From Basidiobolus meristosporus CBS 931.73 (taxonomy: Eukaryota > Basidiobolomycota > Basidiobolomycetes > Basidiobolales > Basidiobolaceae), in the NCBI GenBank assembly GCA_002104905.1, contig MCFE01000031.1, forward strand, positions 1 to 64,000: 64,000 nt of DNA, read 5' to 3'. Every line of letters starts with the position of its first letter. The stretch's first letter is position 1. Below the pieces are notes generated by a model. It did not search any database, had not been told where the DNA came from, and saw only the letters and a program-made list of their open reading frames with translations. Below, one piece after another: positions 20,720 to 32,403 of the stretch. A program made the position numbers and the translations under genes.

Positions 20720-23040
20720 ATGAGTACCCAAGAAGTCGACAGAATAGCCAGAGACATGAATTACAATTCTTTACAAGAGCTTCTAAGTGCTCTACCAACC
20801 ACTCCAGAAGATAGGCCAAACAGTAATAAGGTTGAAAGAGATTCGGCACGAAACAGAGCTGTAGGCAACGCAGCAGCACAACGTTCTAGGCCGACATCTA
20901 TGTTTGAGGGAGTGGGCAGCGGCTCGTTGCTATCTAATGTCAGTCCAGCTACCAAAAGAAAGTGTGTGACCGCTCAAGTTTGTAAGTAGCTCAACGTATT
21001 ATTACTAGTATGTGGCAAGGCTGCGGTGACAAATTATTTGCATTTTTGTTGGTTCCTAGACTTTTTGGAATACTACTTTGACCTGTTGACCTACATACAT
21101 AAGCGAAAAATGCGCTTGGAAAAGTTCAAGTTGGATGCAGCTCATCAAGAGGTCTTGATAAAGATGAACTGTAGCTCTTCATGCATTTGCCCTAGGTAGC
21201 TAACCGGATGTCTTGCTTTGATTAGTGGAGTCCCGAAGAGAAAGCTGGAGAGTGGAAGAGATACTGCGGGAAGGAGCGTGTTTACCTTCGCAAAAGGAGA
21301 ACTCGTACCCGTGTCACGCACTTTCACATTTTGACCCAGGTCGGACAAGGAGGCTATGGACAGGTAGCAAGATGGAATATTTCTTGACTTTGGGCACAGA
21401 CTAATACCACATATCAAGGTCTTTCTTGCAAGGAAGAAGGATACAGGAGAGATCTGTGCCTTGAAGAAAATGAACAAGAAGCTGCTGTATAGGCACAATG
21501 AGGTAACATATATGGAGGGTCTACTGAAAATCAATGGCAATCATATCAATGTTCGTTCAGATACAACACATTCTCACAGAGCGTGATGTTCTTACATCGG
21601 CAAACTCCCCCTGGCTTGTTAGCCTGCTCTACGCTTTTCAGGATATTGACAACGTTTATTTGGCAATGGTCAGAAACAAATCCCTGAATGCCTGATGCTT
21701 ACAGCAACCTAAAGTCTGCCCACTCCATTCATATTTTAGGAATATGTTCCTGGTGGGGATTTAAGAACCCTACTGAACAACAACGGGTGTATCGCCGAGG
21801 AGTATACCAGCTTTTACATTGCAGAGATCGTCATGGCGGTCTCAGCACTCCATCAATTGGGTTACATCCATAGAGATCTGAAGCCCGAGGTAATTTGTAG
21901 AAATATCATAAATGGTTGGTTGATTCTAATGAGCTTCCAGAATTTCTTGATTGATGCGGCTGGTCACATTAAACTTACTGATTTTGGCCTGTCTACCGGT
22001 TCAATAAGCCCATTGAAGATCGAATCGTTGAGAGCCAAGGTAGGGCCAATTTCCTGGGGATAGTTGGTCAACATTATAGCTGACCACCTCTTTTTCACAG
22101 CTTGAGGCTGTCAAAGATAAACAGGTGGTACATAGGACCCCAGTGGAACGTAGAAGTATCCACCGGTCTGTTCGACGTGAATACATTGACTGGGTACGTG
22201 CTCTCTGCACATTTCAAGAACCTTTGTTAAAGTTGTTGCGTGCAGGCATACTCCCTTGTTGGCTCGGCGGACTATATGGCTCCAGAAATCCTGGAGAATA
22301 TTGGCTATGATTTTCTAGTTGATTACTGGTCAATTGGGTGCATTATGTTCGAGTTTCTAGCTGGCTATGCGCCTTTTACAGCGCCCAGTATGGAGGAGGT
22401 TTGGGGAAATGTATATCACTGGGACGAGGTTCTTGAGAGACCTCAATTCGAAGATGGTGAGGAGCTTTCCGACGAATCATGGGACTTGATTACAAAGTAA
22501 GGGATCTTGGGTCTCATGCGCACTTGCCATATACTCACCACCGCTCGTCCGCAGATTGATCACTTACCGAGATCAACGTTATTCCACCGTCTCCCAAATC
22601 CAAAGCCACCCATTCTTTGCTCAGTTGGATTGGGACCATTTGAGAGATATCAAGGTGACTGAGCTGCATAGGATATACATCAACTGGAATTTGACTGAAA
22701 CCCATCTCCTCTAGAACCCACCGTTTGTTCCACAGCTCGAGTCGGAGGAAGATGTCTCGCACTTCGATGACTTCAACAACCCCGACGACATGGAGATGTA
22801 TAAAGATGTCCATCTCAAGCAGCAGCAGCTGGAGGAATCGTTAACAGGCAAAGATGCTAGTGAGCGACTACCACGCTCTACTTTCGTTGGCTTCACTTTC
22901 CAGCACAAAGACCAGAAGGCTTGGATCGCCAAAAAAGAACAGCTAGCGAGCACACCGCAAGAGGAATTCGGTAAGCACGGCGCAGTCCAGTGTGTTGCCA
23001 ATTGCTGTTCTAACCCACGTTTCTAGGCACCATGTTTTGA
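20720..23040 (+). CDS. Dbf2/Sid2-type NDR protein kinase
   Basis: Twelve exons: 20720-20981, 21060-~21150, 21226-21363, 21419-21502, 21561-21668, 21740-21889, 21941-22039, 22101-22193, 22246-22496, 22555-22654, 22715-22970 and 23027-23040. The Mob-binding N-terminus ([20 protein letters not shown]) is followed by a kinase domain with GQGGYGQ, the ALKKMNKK lysine, HRDLKPENFLIDA, DFGLST, a long NDR-type activation insert, then [12 protein letters not shown] and DYWSIGC. The C-terminal hydrophobic motif is FVGFTF. Dbf2/Sid2 act with Mob1 in mitotic exit and septation. The exon 2/3 junction is unresolved: as read, a run of five A at 21120-21124 takes the frame away from the LEKFKLD continuation expected from homologues. 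Confidence 0.92.
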
Positions 23041-23393
23041 ATCCAGACTAACCATAACATTACCCTTAATAGCATTTATTTTACTGGAAGTACAATAAAA
23101 GAGAAAAAGCAAACTTTTAATTTTATCAAAACACCTTCGGAAAAGACGAATACTTTACGATGGGGTCAACCAAATATGCACAGACGAGAGGTGAAGCAAG
23201 CATCTAGGGCAATAGAAGCAAACAATTTCTACCCAAAATAAATCGAAAATATCAAATCAACAGAATGCGCTCTAACCCAGTGAAGAAAGGAGCGATCTTA
23301 TGTATATCTAGTATTAGTCGGACTCCTCATTGGATTTCCTGTTGGGAAGATGGATTTAGTTCCTGCTCCGACCAGGCAGCGCGAAATTGAAAC

Positions 23394-23997
23394 CTACCGT
23401 CGACGACCTCTTCCCCTCCCACGCCCCCTACCACGACCTCGACCTGAATTACTACGCTCTGGCTTGGGGGACGATTCATGGTTGTTCGAGCTAGCTTCGG
23501 CCTCTCCCTCGACTTTCTCCGAAGGATCTGGCACGTTGGCCACTACGTCCCGCAAGAAATCAAACTGCTCTGTGTTGAGCACACATTTTTTTCTAGACAA
23601 AAACCCTGTTAATATCCAGTAATCTACATGGTTTCTGCTAACACATTGTTGGCCCTACAGATGTGCTACCGATAGTCTTTTGGCGTTTCTGGAACGCGTC
23701 TCGCTACAAGCTTCGTCGATAAGAGATTGCATGAAAAGCTCCAGAGCCTTGGCTAGACAATGGAAAACGGTAAACAAAGAGGACAAGCCAACATTGAGCC
23801 CGGATTAAACATACATATCAGAACTGGGGTAGCCTGAGCCATCTTCCCGACATCCTCATCCATTTGCATGATCTTCTTGATGCGTGCCTGGCATTGTAAG
23901 ATGATAAATAGGAAGCCACGGCGCAATCCAAGCCGTGAATACGCGAGAAAAAACAAGCACTTACCACTGGGAACTTGGTCTTGTATTTTTTCTTCAT
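23394..23997 (-). CDS. NC2 alpha (Dr1-associated corepressor, Bur6/DRAP1)
   Basis: Four exons (23997-23965, 23887-23815, 23752-23659, 23592-23394) give 132 residues. The histone fold is clear: KKYKTKFPVARIKKIMQ, MAQATPVLISKALELFMQ, then RNAKRLSVAHLKKCV and FDFLRDVV. With NC2 beta it forms a histone-like dimer that clamps TBP on DNA and blocks TFIIA/TFIIB. The C-terminus ends in an acidic/polar linker and an uninterrupted Arg-Gly run (seven RG units ending RRR), a possible RNA-binding or arginine-methylation tail. Confidence 0.9.
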
Positions 23998-24544
23998 CCT
24001 GGCTGTGAATGAAGGTACTCAGGCTGCGGTATTTACGTGAAAGAATGGATGTCTAAATTGACTGATTCTAGTGAGGTGGAATGATCAATGAGGTAAAGAA
24101 TATGTTTGGGTGTTAAGAAAAACTGATTATATCTCTTTCAAGAGCAATTAAATATCCCATTGATCCATTTCCGATCTTTTCTTCCAATCGAGAATCGTGA
24201 TGAGTGATCAGAGGTAAGTGGTCAGCGGTCAGCGGTCAGCTTATCCCTGCCAAATAGATTTATTGCTTCCGATCAAAACCGCGACAATGTTGGCTGTCCA
24301 CGGTCCTCTGGCTGTAGCGTCGTCGTGATTCTTGTCGACATGTAGACATGAGCCATGCTCTCCTTAGCGATTCGGGCCACGCGCAAGGAGCATCACAAAT
24401 ATAGATATATAGATATGTACAAGGGGACCAGGGGCGTCTGACCGGCCATACATCTTACATCCACATACAACGGAGTGAAGAGAATTTAATCATCATTATT
24501 ACGCATGCATGGTCAAAGTGTGGATAACTCTAGTGGGCTATGTG
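23998..24544. other. Intergenic region, no gene seen
   Basis: The promoter of NC2 alpha and 3' flank of the YCII gene. A short triplet of ggtcagc units occurs near 24220-24240. Nothing else is supported. Confidence 0.4.
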
Positions 24545-25157
24545 TCACTGGGCATCCACAGAGAGGTTAACCAGCTTTAATGGAATAATCTTTACATCCT
24601 CCCAGACCCTGGCGTCGATATATGGGTCTTGGCTTATGATTCTTTTGACCTCCTCCACATCATTGGCCTCATAGATATGACAAGAGCCCATCATTTTTCC
24701 GTAGTCGCTATCGTCAGAGCGTAACGCCCCGACTGCCACCACCTTGTTTTGCTTATACAGCTCTCTGCACCGGTCCAGATGAGCCTCTCGGATAGCAAGA
24801 CGTCGGGATATAGCTTCCGCGTCAATGAAGTCCTTGGCAATAACCAGGTACTGTTTGCAAGCTGGAGGAAAAGGTTCAAAACACAAGCGCACTTTTCAGT
24901 AAACACAAACCGAAGACAATGAGAGCAGAAGTGCGGTCAATACCTAAACTGTGAGAAGAGAACCTCCTGATGGTTGCTATTTTGTAGAAGAATCCAGTTA
25001 GTGGTCCCGAAGTGCGACGGCATGAAGGTGTTCTTACGAGGTAGGTGGCTAGCAAGTAAAGAAGCGCCTGACCTAAGATAAAACATGTCGCAACATGCCC
25101 CATCGGAACGCCTGGATGTTTAAGTATATGTGGGAAAAGTCTACGGGATGGGAACAT
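24545..25157 (-). CDS. YCII-domain protein, possibly mitochondrial
   Basis: Two exons fit: 25157-24944 and 24861-24545, giving about 176 residues, or about 158 from the ATG at 25103. The second exon carries the YCII/EthD-like fold: QYLVIAKDF, REAHLDRCRELY (a conserved HL pair), VAVGALRSDD, GSCHIYEANDVEEVKRI and DPYIDARVW. Such small domains are found in dioxygenase-like and dehydratase-like proteins, but the reaction is unknown here. A basic RRFSSHS segment before the domain resembles a mitochondrial targeting sequence. The true start and any extra upstream intron are uncertain. Confidence 0.7.
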
Positions 25158-25405
25158 TCAGGAAATATCCCAATCTTCCAAGGTTTGGATGGAAGTTCGT
25201 CATAACATGTACATTCTCTTGGCTGCACTTCAATATATGTTAATATCGCATATTTTCACTGTTACGTCGCTCAAATTCTAATTCGCTGGAAGAGTGAGAC
25301 TATTGCTAACCATATGAAATGCCAGATGTATATATATATTTACAAGTGTATTGATACGGAGCATTTATTAGGGACAAGATCTAGTAGGTAAGCGTCAGGC
25401 AGAAC

Positions 25406-26530
25406 TTAGTTCATTTGCTTGATCAAAGCGTTGATGTTGTCTTCGCGGTTACCAGCATCACCACCTTCAATGAAGTGAGTAGCCTTCTTGCCAGACCATC
25501 CGCCGGTGGGGCTGGAGAGCTTGAAGGGCCACAAGAAGTTGTTGACCTCCTTGAAGTGAGGGCCGCAAGTGGCAATCTCGTGAATAAGATCTTCCATACA
25601 GATGACTCCATATTTGCCGAGGTTTTGTTCGATGATGGCGTTGTCAGTCAAGGCAACTCTTTGCTTGTCGACCTTACCGAATCCACGCTTGTAGATCAAT
25701 TCGCGGACGGACTTGAGGTTAGGTTCACCGTAAGTGATGTAAGGACCAACCAATTGGAGCATTTGTTGGGTAGCCTTGGTCAAACGAATGAAGACACCAT
25801 TGTTGATTTGAAGGAGACGCAAAAGTTGAAGGATCTTGCGGGGCTTGGGGGCAATCTTGTTGATACCCTTGGTACGAATGACGAAGACGACCTTGGGCTC
25901 GGCAGAGATGTAGAAGTTGCCAGCCTTCTTGGCTTGACGCTTCATGGCGATTTCTTGGCTTTCGCGGTTGCGGTATTCGCGAACATAGTCGGCAGCCTTC
26001 TTGAAGATAACGCGACGCTTGTTCTTCTGAGCCTGGAAAATGAACGAATGTGTTATTCGGATGAAAGCCAAAGCCTTTAGCCGTTATCTATGTACCTTGC
26101 GTTGCTCGGCAAGAGCGGCGGCCTTCTCTACGGCGGATTTCTCGGTGGTCTTTCTCTTCTTGAGAAGAGTTTCGGGGACAAGGACGTTATCGACAGTAGG
26201 GGTGGTACTATATTGACGAATTTGGCCGTTAGAAAACTGTGCCGCCGGGAACCGCTCAAAAGAAATGTCGAAAACAGATCAATGAGGAAGACCGGTGAAT
26301 CGATTTAATTACAGCAGAAGCGAATCCTACAGTAACATATCCTTGTCTACTTTGTCGACTCAAGTAACAAGAGTTACATTGATATCTTCACGATATCAAC
26401 CGCAACATCCATTTAAGAAGAAAAGTCAAACCAAAACTTTACTTCCAAATCCTTGAGAAATCCATCTCAAGAGCTAGCGATCCTGCATGAGAACGTGGGG
26501 GAAAGATTAAACAGATACGTACGAAGACAT
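25406..26530 (-). CDS. RPL7: 60S ribosomal protein uL30 (L7)
   Basis: Three exons (26530-26523, 26207-26096, 26032-25406) give 248 residues, the usual L7 length. The first coding exon is only eight bases, encoding MS plus two bases of a Ser codon, followed by a 315-base first intron with a good branch-point-like ttctaac near its end, typical of fungal ribosomal protein genes. Recognisable blocks: [24 protein letters not shown]-like [36 protein letters not shown], and [25 protein letters not shown]. It is part of the large ribosomal subunit. The antisense 221-codon open frame is a shadow. Confidence 0.95.
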
Positions 26531-26774
26531 GTTAGCAACTCCGTTTCTTTGCAAGAAAGGTCTGGGAAAGAGGTTGCATCCATCCAATATCCGAGGAATT
26601 TAACCCCCCAACAAAATTTTCTTTTTTCTCACCATGGATGCAATTGGTGTGATTCGAAATCTGGGTAAATTAGCCTGCTTGTTAATCATGTGTGAGGTTC
26701 GAAAAAAACCCTGCTTGTGAATTAGTCTGTGTTTAATTCGGGGTTAATATTTACACTGGCTTTGCTACTCAAAC

Positions 26775-27909
26775 ATGTCGCAAGTAGAGAGAAACCAAGA
26801 GGCTACCGTGTACATTGGTAATTTGGACGAAAGATGTACCGAATCGTTGGTATGGGAGCTTATGCTTCAAGCCGGTCCTGTTGGTATGTATTTCCGCTTG
26901 ACATTCGTTTTGAGCACCCTGATCTAAACTGCAAAATTAGTGAATGTTCATTTACCCAAGGATCGTGTTACTCAAAGCCATCAAGGGTACGGGTTTTGCG
27001 AGTATCTGACTGAGGAGGATGCGGATTATGCCATGAAGATCATGAACATGATCAAAGTATACGGAAAACCCATTCGCGTCAATAAGGTATTTTGACCATT
27101 TCGCCGCCATTGACTCCGTCATCTAACCAAACGACCCTTTGGAATGTAGGCAAGCGCAGACAAAAAGAACCTGGATGTTGGCGCATCTCTGTTTATTGGT
27201 AACCTGGATCCTGATGTGGATGAGAAGCTTTTGTATGATACCTTTAGTGCATTTGGTGTCATTACCCAGACCCCCAAGGTACGTGGTTATCACCTTTCTG
27301 AACATCGTGAATCGTCGCCTAATTCCTCTTTTCTTGTTCAGATTGCCAGAGATCCGGATCTAGGTAATTCCAAGGGTTACGGTTTTGTCAGTTATGACAA
27401 CTTCGAGTCGTCCGATGCTGCCATCGAGGCCATGAACGGACAATATCTTGCAAACAAACCAATCTCCGTTTCGTACGCTTTCAAGAAAGACGGAAAGGGA
27501 GAGAAGCATGGTTCCGCTGCCGGTAAGTTGCTCCTTATCCTAACTCCACCACATACACAAGCTAAAAACACTCGTGGCTTTTAGAGCGTCTCTTGGCTGC
27601 TCAAGCAAAGAAGAATCAAGCCATGCCAAACAAGCTGTTTGCCGACGTTCGACCGATGCCTATGGGTGTACCTCCTCCTATGTTGGGTATGGCACCCGTT
27701 GCTGGAATGGTTCCTGGCTTTCCACCAGTCCCACCAGTTGGATATGCCCCAGGCCCCCCTATGATGTCGATGGGTGGTAAGGATCAAGTTGGATGTTTGT
27801 TGCTTTCCTATACAGCTCCTAACGAATTTTCGTAGCACCAAGACCACCATACCCTGCTGCCGTACCCGGCCAGTACCCAGGCTATGCTCCCCAGCCGCCC
27901 CAATATTAG
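26775..27909 (+). CDS. HSH49: Splicing factor 3B subunit 4 (SF3B4/Hsh49)
   Basis: Six exons (26775-26883, 26941-27086, 27150-27278, 27342-27522, 27585-27776, 27836-27909) give 276 residues. The N-terminus ([15 protein letters not shown]) begins RRM1, whose RNP1 reads GYGFCEY. RRM2 starts LFIGNLDP with RNP1 GYGFVSY. A Pro/Met/Gly-rich tail ([18 protein letters not shown]) ends the protein as in SF3B4. In the U2 snRNP it contacts pre-mRNA near the branch site. It lies head-to-head with RPL7, about 245 bases apart. Confidence 0.93.
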
Positions 27910-28086
27910 ACATGCGTGTACAGCCATAAAATCGCCACTCCACTCTCATCCAGCGAAGCCAAGAACGGAATTTCTTATACTCAAAGATGTAATATAAAAT
28001 AAAACACCTCGAGTTCAATCGATCGGTATACGTTTATTTCAAATACTCTCCAAAATACACTGTACATATGCAAAAGTTGGCGTTTC

Positions 28087-29413
28087 TCAGTGGTCGATCG
28101 AGTGGTCCGAGTTGTAATCAACATGGACAAATGCTCGGTCTAACGTTGGGTAGCTGCTCGAGGGTGATTTGTAGATCTTCTCCAATATCATGCGACTCCT
28201 TCAGCGAGGTGCCAGGGGGGAGAACTATGTGTGCCTCAACGTGGATATTTTCGCCAACGTAGTATGCGCGAAGCTGTGTTCTCCAATTAGTCAAGATCAA
28301 CGGATCACTGGGAAATCCACACTTACCGTCTCAACCTCCAGGATGCAAGGGTTGTAGCGAAGAATCATGTACACAAGCTGCTGAATCTCCTGGGTGCTAG
28401 CGGTGTGGCCGGTCAGCCGTATGATGTTCTCTACACAGACCAACACAATCAATATCAAAACACACGTTAGCGCAAGGTGGGGAACTCGTACCAAGACATA
28501 CGCCGATCCAATTGTAGATAAACAAGATCGCCAGGATGATGGCCCCCACAGAGTCGATCCACCACCAGGAAGTAACACCGGCTGAGATAAAACTGAATTA
28601 GCCACCGGATGGTCAAACATCCCCCTACCGAGACTTACCTATCAATGGAAATATGAAGGCCAACGTGTTGAACACCACATCATTGCCATGATCCTGGGCA
28701 AGGGTTTGCACGGTCATGTTCTTGATGTTCCGACACCAGATCCACAGAAGAACTTCACCACAATCACAATGCCAAGGAAGATGCCGGTCGAAATACTCAT
28801 CGAAATATCGGAATCGTCTGGTGAGAGCAAGTTCTTGAATGACTCTATAATAACCTGGAATAGGGAAGTGGCGGTGACCGCGGCGAAGACCACGATACTT
28901 AACGGCTCCATTCTCGACTAATACACTGGTTCAGCAAAGGGGAAGCCAAACATAGGCAAGGGCATTCTAGCTACTAACCTTTCCGATAGGGTATTTGTAG
29001 AAATTCTTCCGCCGAATGATGATGGAGGTGCAAAAAATGACTGTACCAGCCATGATATCTAGGAACGAGTCTAGTGCAGAAACCAGGATGGCCAAACTGC
29101 CCGAGGACAGGGTCATGTATACCTTCATGACGAAGAGGCAGATATTGGCCAAGAAGCTGATGTTGATCGCCCAGGACACTTGCTTGTTGCGGTTACTATT
29201 TATCAAGGGGGTAGTCTCGAGGTTGGTTTCAGGCAGCTGGATCAGCCTGGGTAGCCCTTTGGTATCGCTCAGGATGTCATCCACCTCCTCGAATCTTTCC
29301 AGCTGCTCATTCTGACCTTGGTAGAACCGACGTACGTGCTTGCCTTTGATGCGTTTCAAGTCTTCGGTTGAAGTGTATTTGTCTAGAAACCTCTTAAAGA
29401 ACTGGTCGCTCAT
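28087..29413 (-). CDS. Cation diffusion facilitator, Mn-CDF type (two frameshifts as read)
   Basis: Exons 29413-28979, 28917-28639, 28581-28492, 28430-28327 and 28273-28087. Metal-site residues fit the manganese group: DSFLD in helix 2 and DHGND in helix 5, both DxxxD. Other family blocks are YPIGKSRMEPL, PPGTSLKESHDIGE and FVHVDY. Two single-base breaks are inferred. Near 28747 one base is missing between KFF and WIWCRN. Near 28141 an extra A lies between LPNV and DRAFVHVDY, so the frame as read ends early at 28118. With both allowed for, every splice phase agrees. It probably exports Mn2+ into a secretory or vacuolar compartment. Confidence 0.85.
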
Positions 29414-29921
29414 GATAGGTGCAGGAGCAGGAAACCACGATGACTTCGAATTTGTGTACCACCTAGGGCGGTTTTTTTTCGGCTTGCAGAATATTTTTGA
29501 CGAAACAAAGTCATGGATTTTATCGCTGATACGAATCCATTGGCTGCTCAATCAGTGTGATGGATAGATTCTATATTTGAACCTTGACGTGATGGGTAGT
29601 GTGCATCTTTATCTGTTCCTAGGCTTGACTCACGTTATACGTAATTGCTTGTGCGCCTATGCACATTGCAAAAGACGGTCACCTTGTGGACTCAAACCTA
29701 TTTGGTTTAAGGGGAGCCAACCCGCTACTTAATTTACTCCGTGAGTGGTATATTAGAATACTCACGTGTATTGATCAATCACAAGGCTGAATGGCAATAT
29801 CAGGTGACTGGATTTTTTTGAATTCTTGGAGGATGGCCAGGTAGGATTTCTCTTCACCTAGCCCAAGTGTAAGCATCTTTCCGCTTTAGGCTATTATCAC
29901 TCGACCTACCCAAAATCAGTG
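29414..29921. promoter_or_regulatory. Bidirectional promoter region
   Basis: About 500 bases between the divergent cation transporter and Myb genes, so it must hold both promoters. An open frame continues upstream of the transporter ATG to 29551 but has no ATG. No specific sites are recognised. Confidence 0.4.
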
Positions 29922-31765
29922 ATGAGTGAGAAGGATATTGAACCTGAAGATATGTATCCTGGTGAGGAGCAGTCCGCCTACTCCCAAAGGGGAGCAGACG
30001 CGCTCTCACACGGCCCTCTCCACGACAGCACGGACGTAGAGGCCACCCAATTCGCAGCAAGCCACGTTTCCATTTCCACCACTTACACCCACGTTGACAT
30101 AGTGAATGAGTCCTTACTGCCCCCAGCCACCAGAGACCAAGAATCCGGGGATTTCCCCCCTTACCAACGCGTTCTTGACGAAGCCCCTTTAGGCGATGAC
30201 GACGCGAGACCTGCCGACGCTCAGGTGGAGACGCCGAAGAGCCAGTTACCCGTTGAGATAGATGGGTTGAATCCGGGGCAGGAGCTTTCCTTCGACATGG
30301 GCCAAAGCCAAGATGGCAAACCCGTAGCCAACAGCGCCTCCCTCCCCATATCTGAGGATTCACAACTGCCTCTGGGTATGAAGCTCATATATCAGTGTTT
30401 TCCTAGCGCCCAGTACTAAACTGATACGAGCGTTTTTTAGAAAGCGAGTCGACCCCGCTAGACGCCGTGGATGTGCCAGCCTCCGATGGCTCTACTGTAA
30501 ATAGCCCCGAGGTCAAAAAGGTCCGAAATAGATGGACCCCGGAGGAGACGAATTCGCTGATCAACGGGTGTTTCGAGGTAAGGTTCTCAAGGCTGCCGGC
30601 GGCCATTTTCGAGGGAGATGCTGATCCCGTTCCATCTGAGGTAGCATGGGGTTGGTGCATGGAAGAAGATACTCGACGACCCGAAGTACTCCTTTGTGAA
30701 TCGAACTTCCGTCGACCTGAAGGACAGGTGAGTGCGTTGAGTGATTGGGCAGCTGGCCGACGGAGATACTCACACGATTTAGATTTCGCACGCTGTTTCC
30801 CGAAGAGTACCATAGGCTGTATCATACATCTATGCAGAAGCTTCGCGAGTTCAAGAAGCAGCCTGCAGAGTCATATCCCACCCCGTTTCGCCGGGTGGAT
30901 CGAAGGCCGAAAAGAAAATTCAATCAGGAGGATGACGAAAACCTCAAGGCCGGGTTCCAAAAGGTGGGTCACACTCGGCAGGAAACAAACTTCGTCGACC
31001 AGGTAGTAATCTTTCTGGCAGTACGGCTGTGCCTGGGCGAGAATCGTCAAGGATCCCAGCTTGAACCTTCAAGACAGAAGAAGCACCGATCTTCGGGACA
31101 GGTACGTCGTCGTCGCGCGGTCATTGGGGTCACGGTAGACTCACCCATCCCGCCCCTGTAGATTTAGGACTGCATTCCCGGAGATCTATGAGCAGCTTGG
31201 GTACGCTCCTAAATATCCTACCAAGCTTTCGCGAAGCCAGGCCAGCGAGGAGCCCGGTATGTGTGCAGAATCCGGCAAAATCTAATCAGCCCATCATCTC
31301 ACTCACTTCGTTGCAGAGAATTCTCAACCAGACAGCCTGTCGAACACGCCGACTGCATATGATGAGGCCAACCTCTTTCACCAGCTCGACACCCAACCGC
31401 AATCACCAACCCCTCACACGCCCACTCAACATGGCTCCACCAAGGGGCCACTAACGCCGCCACCCACGAAGAAAAGGAAAAAGAAGAACATTCCCATTCG
31501 CCCAGAGCATGAGGAGACGGTCGAATCAGTCTACGGGAAGGTGGTGGACGCTCAGCTCAAGGAAGGGGTACGTATAGGGTGAATAATTCTATGTAACAAG
31601 AGGAGTGTCTGATCCAAGCGTTGATGTCAGATCGGGTCGGATGTTTGGATTTCAGGTTCGGTGAACACGGATCAGTATGTTGGGACATTCGGCCAGATGG
31701 AAGCTGCCGCTGCTTCCTCAAATGATCAGCAAGATCAGTACCGTAAAATCCTTCCCAAACAATAA
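29922..31765 (+). CDS. Two-Myb (telobox-like) DNA-binding protein
   Basis: Eight exons (29922-30375, 30441-30577, 30645-30727, 30783-30963, 31022-31101, 31162-31256, 31317-31567, 31631-31765) give 471 residues. An acidic N-terminus of about 175 residues is followed by two Myb-like repeats. Repeat 1 reads NRWTPEETNSLINGC, HGVGAWKKIL, then RTSVDLKDRFR. Repeat 2 has KRKFNQEDDENLKAGF, the CAWARI segment, then RRSTDLRDRFR. VDLKDR resembles the telobox third helix (VDLKDK) of telomere-repeat binding proteins. The arrangement recalls S. pombe Teb1 and Yarrowia Tay1, which bind TTAGGG-like repeats. A basic KKRKKK signal lies near the C-terminus. The function is inferred. Confidence 0.8.
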
Positions 31766-32403
31766 GTGCCGCCACCGTGGAGTGTATCTTGTCATTGACT
31801 TCCATGAAGTGTGTCTTGTCATTATAATTAGTTGGCTTCCATGAAGTGTATCTTGTCATTATAATTTGTTTGTTTATTAAAGCGAGTTCAGTACCAAACT
31901 AATCAATGCCGTAGTCAAGAGCCCCCTGACAGTCATCTGAACAGCGGTGTTACCTAGTTTTGAATAAGCAATCTGAGTTCTGGGGGATTGCTTTCTAGGG
32001 GAGGCCTATGATGAAGCTAAGACATTGCGATCAATTATGTCGCTGGGTACTTTCTATGCGGGAATTGAAGCGCTGGGAGCGAGTATTGACACACTGTGTT
32101 ATTCTATCAAGACCATCAGCTCAAATCAACAAGCGATTCGGTTTCAATCAATAATGGGATACGCAGCTGACATCATTCATCGAAAGGGCCGCAATGAAAA
32201 CCGGTTTAACGAGGGGTACGATTACAGAGTCACGTAATGAGAGTGGTGCTACAAACAGGGAGTTGTCTTTATGCAGAATGGTGCGAATATATTAATTCCA
32301 TCTCCAGTCAATGGCGTCAACATATCGTGAATTTGGAATAAAAGCTTCCAATTTCTCACTCCCATGATACTCAGACTCTCTCTCTCCTGACCCATCCAAC
32401 CTA
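31766..32403. other. Intergenic region with short repeat and an orphan open frame
   Basis: At about 31783-31868 an imperfect tandem repeat of about 40 bases (cttccatgaagtgt(a/g)tcttgtcatt) recurs two to three times. A coding-like frame, about 32010-32237, has an acceptor-like ctag at 31996-31999 but no identifiable upstream exons. The last 160 bases are the protease promoter. Confidence 0.4.
32010..32237 (+). CDS. Possible gene fragment or small unknown protein
   Basis: A frame of about 75 codons, including YDEAKTLRSIMSLGTFYAG, IEALGASIDTLCYS and RKGRNENRFNEGYDYRV, ends at TAA 32235-32237. Its codon use looks protein-like, but I recognise no family and find no clear start or upstream exon. 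It may be the remnant of a lost gene. Confidence 0.25.
   Translation, partial: DEAKTLRSIMSLGTFYAGIEALGASIDTLCYSIKTISSNQQAIRFQSIMGYAADIIHRKGRNENRFNEGYDYRVT

Noticed and set aside
25415-26080. 221-codon plus-strand open frame
   Set aside because: It is exactly antisense to the large exon of ribosomal protein uL30, whose protein is unmistakable.
29414-29551. Upstream extension of the cation transporter
   Set aside because: The frame is open to 29551 but has no ATG; the first ATG at 29413 is the supported start.
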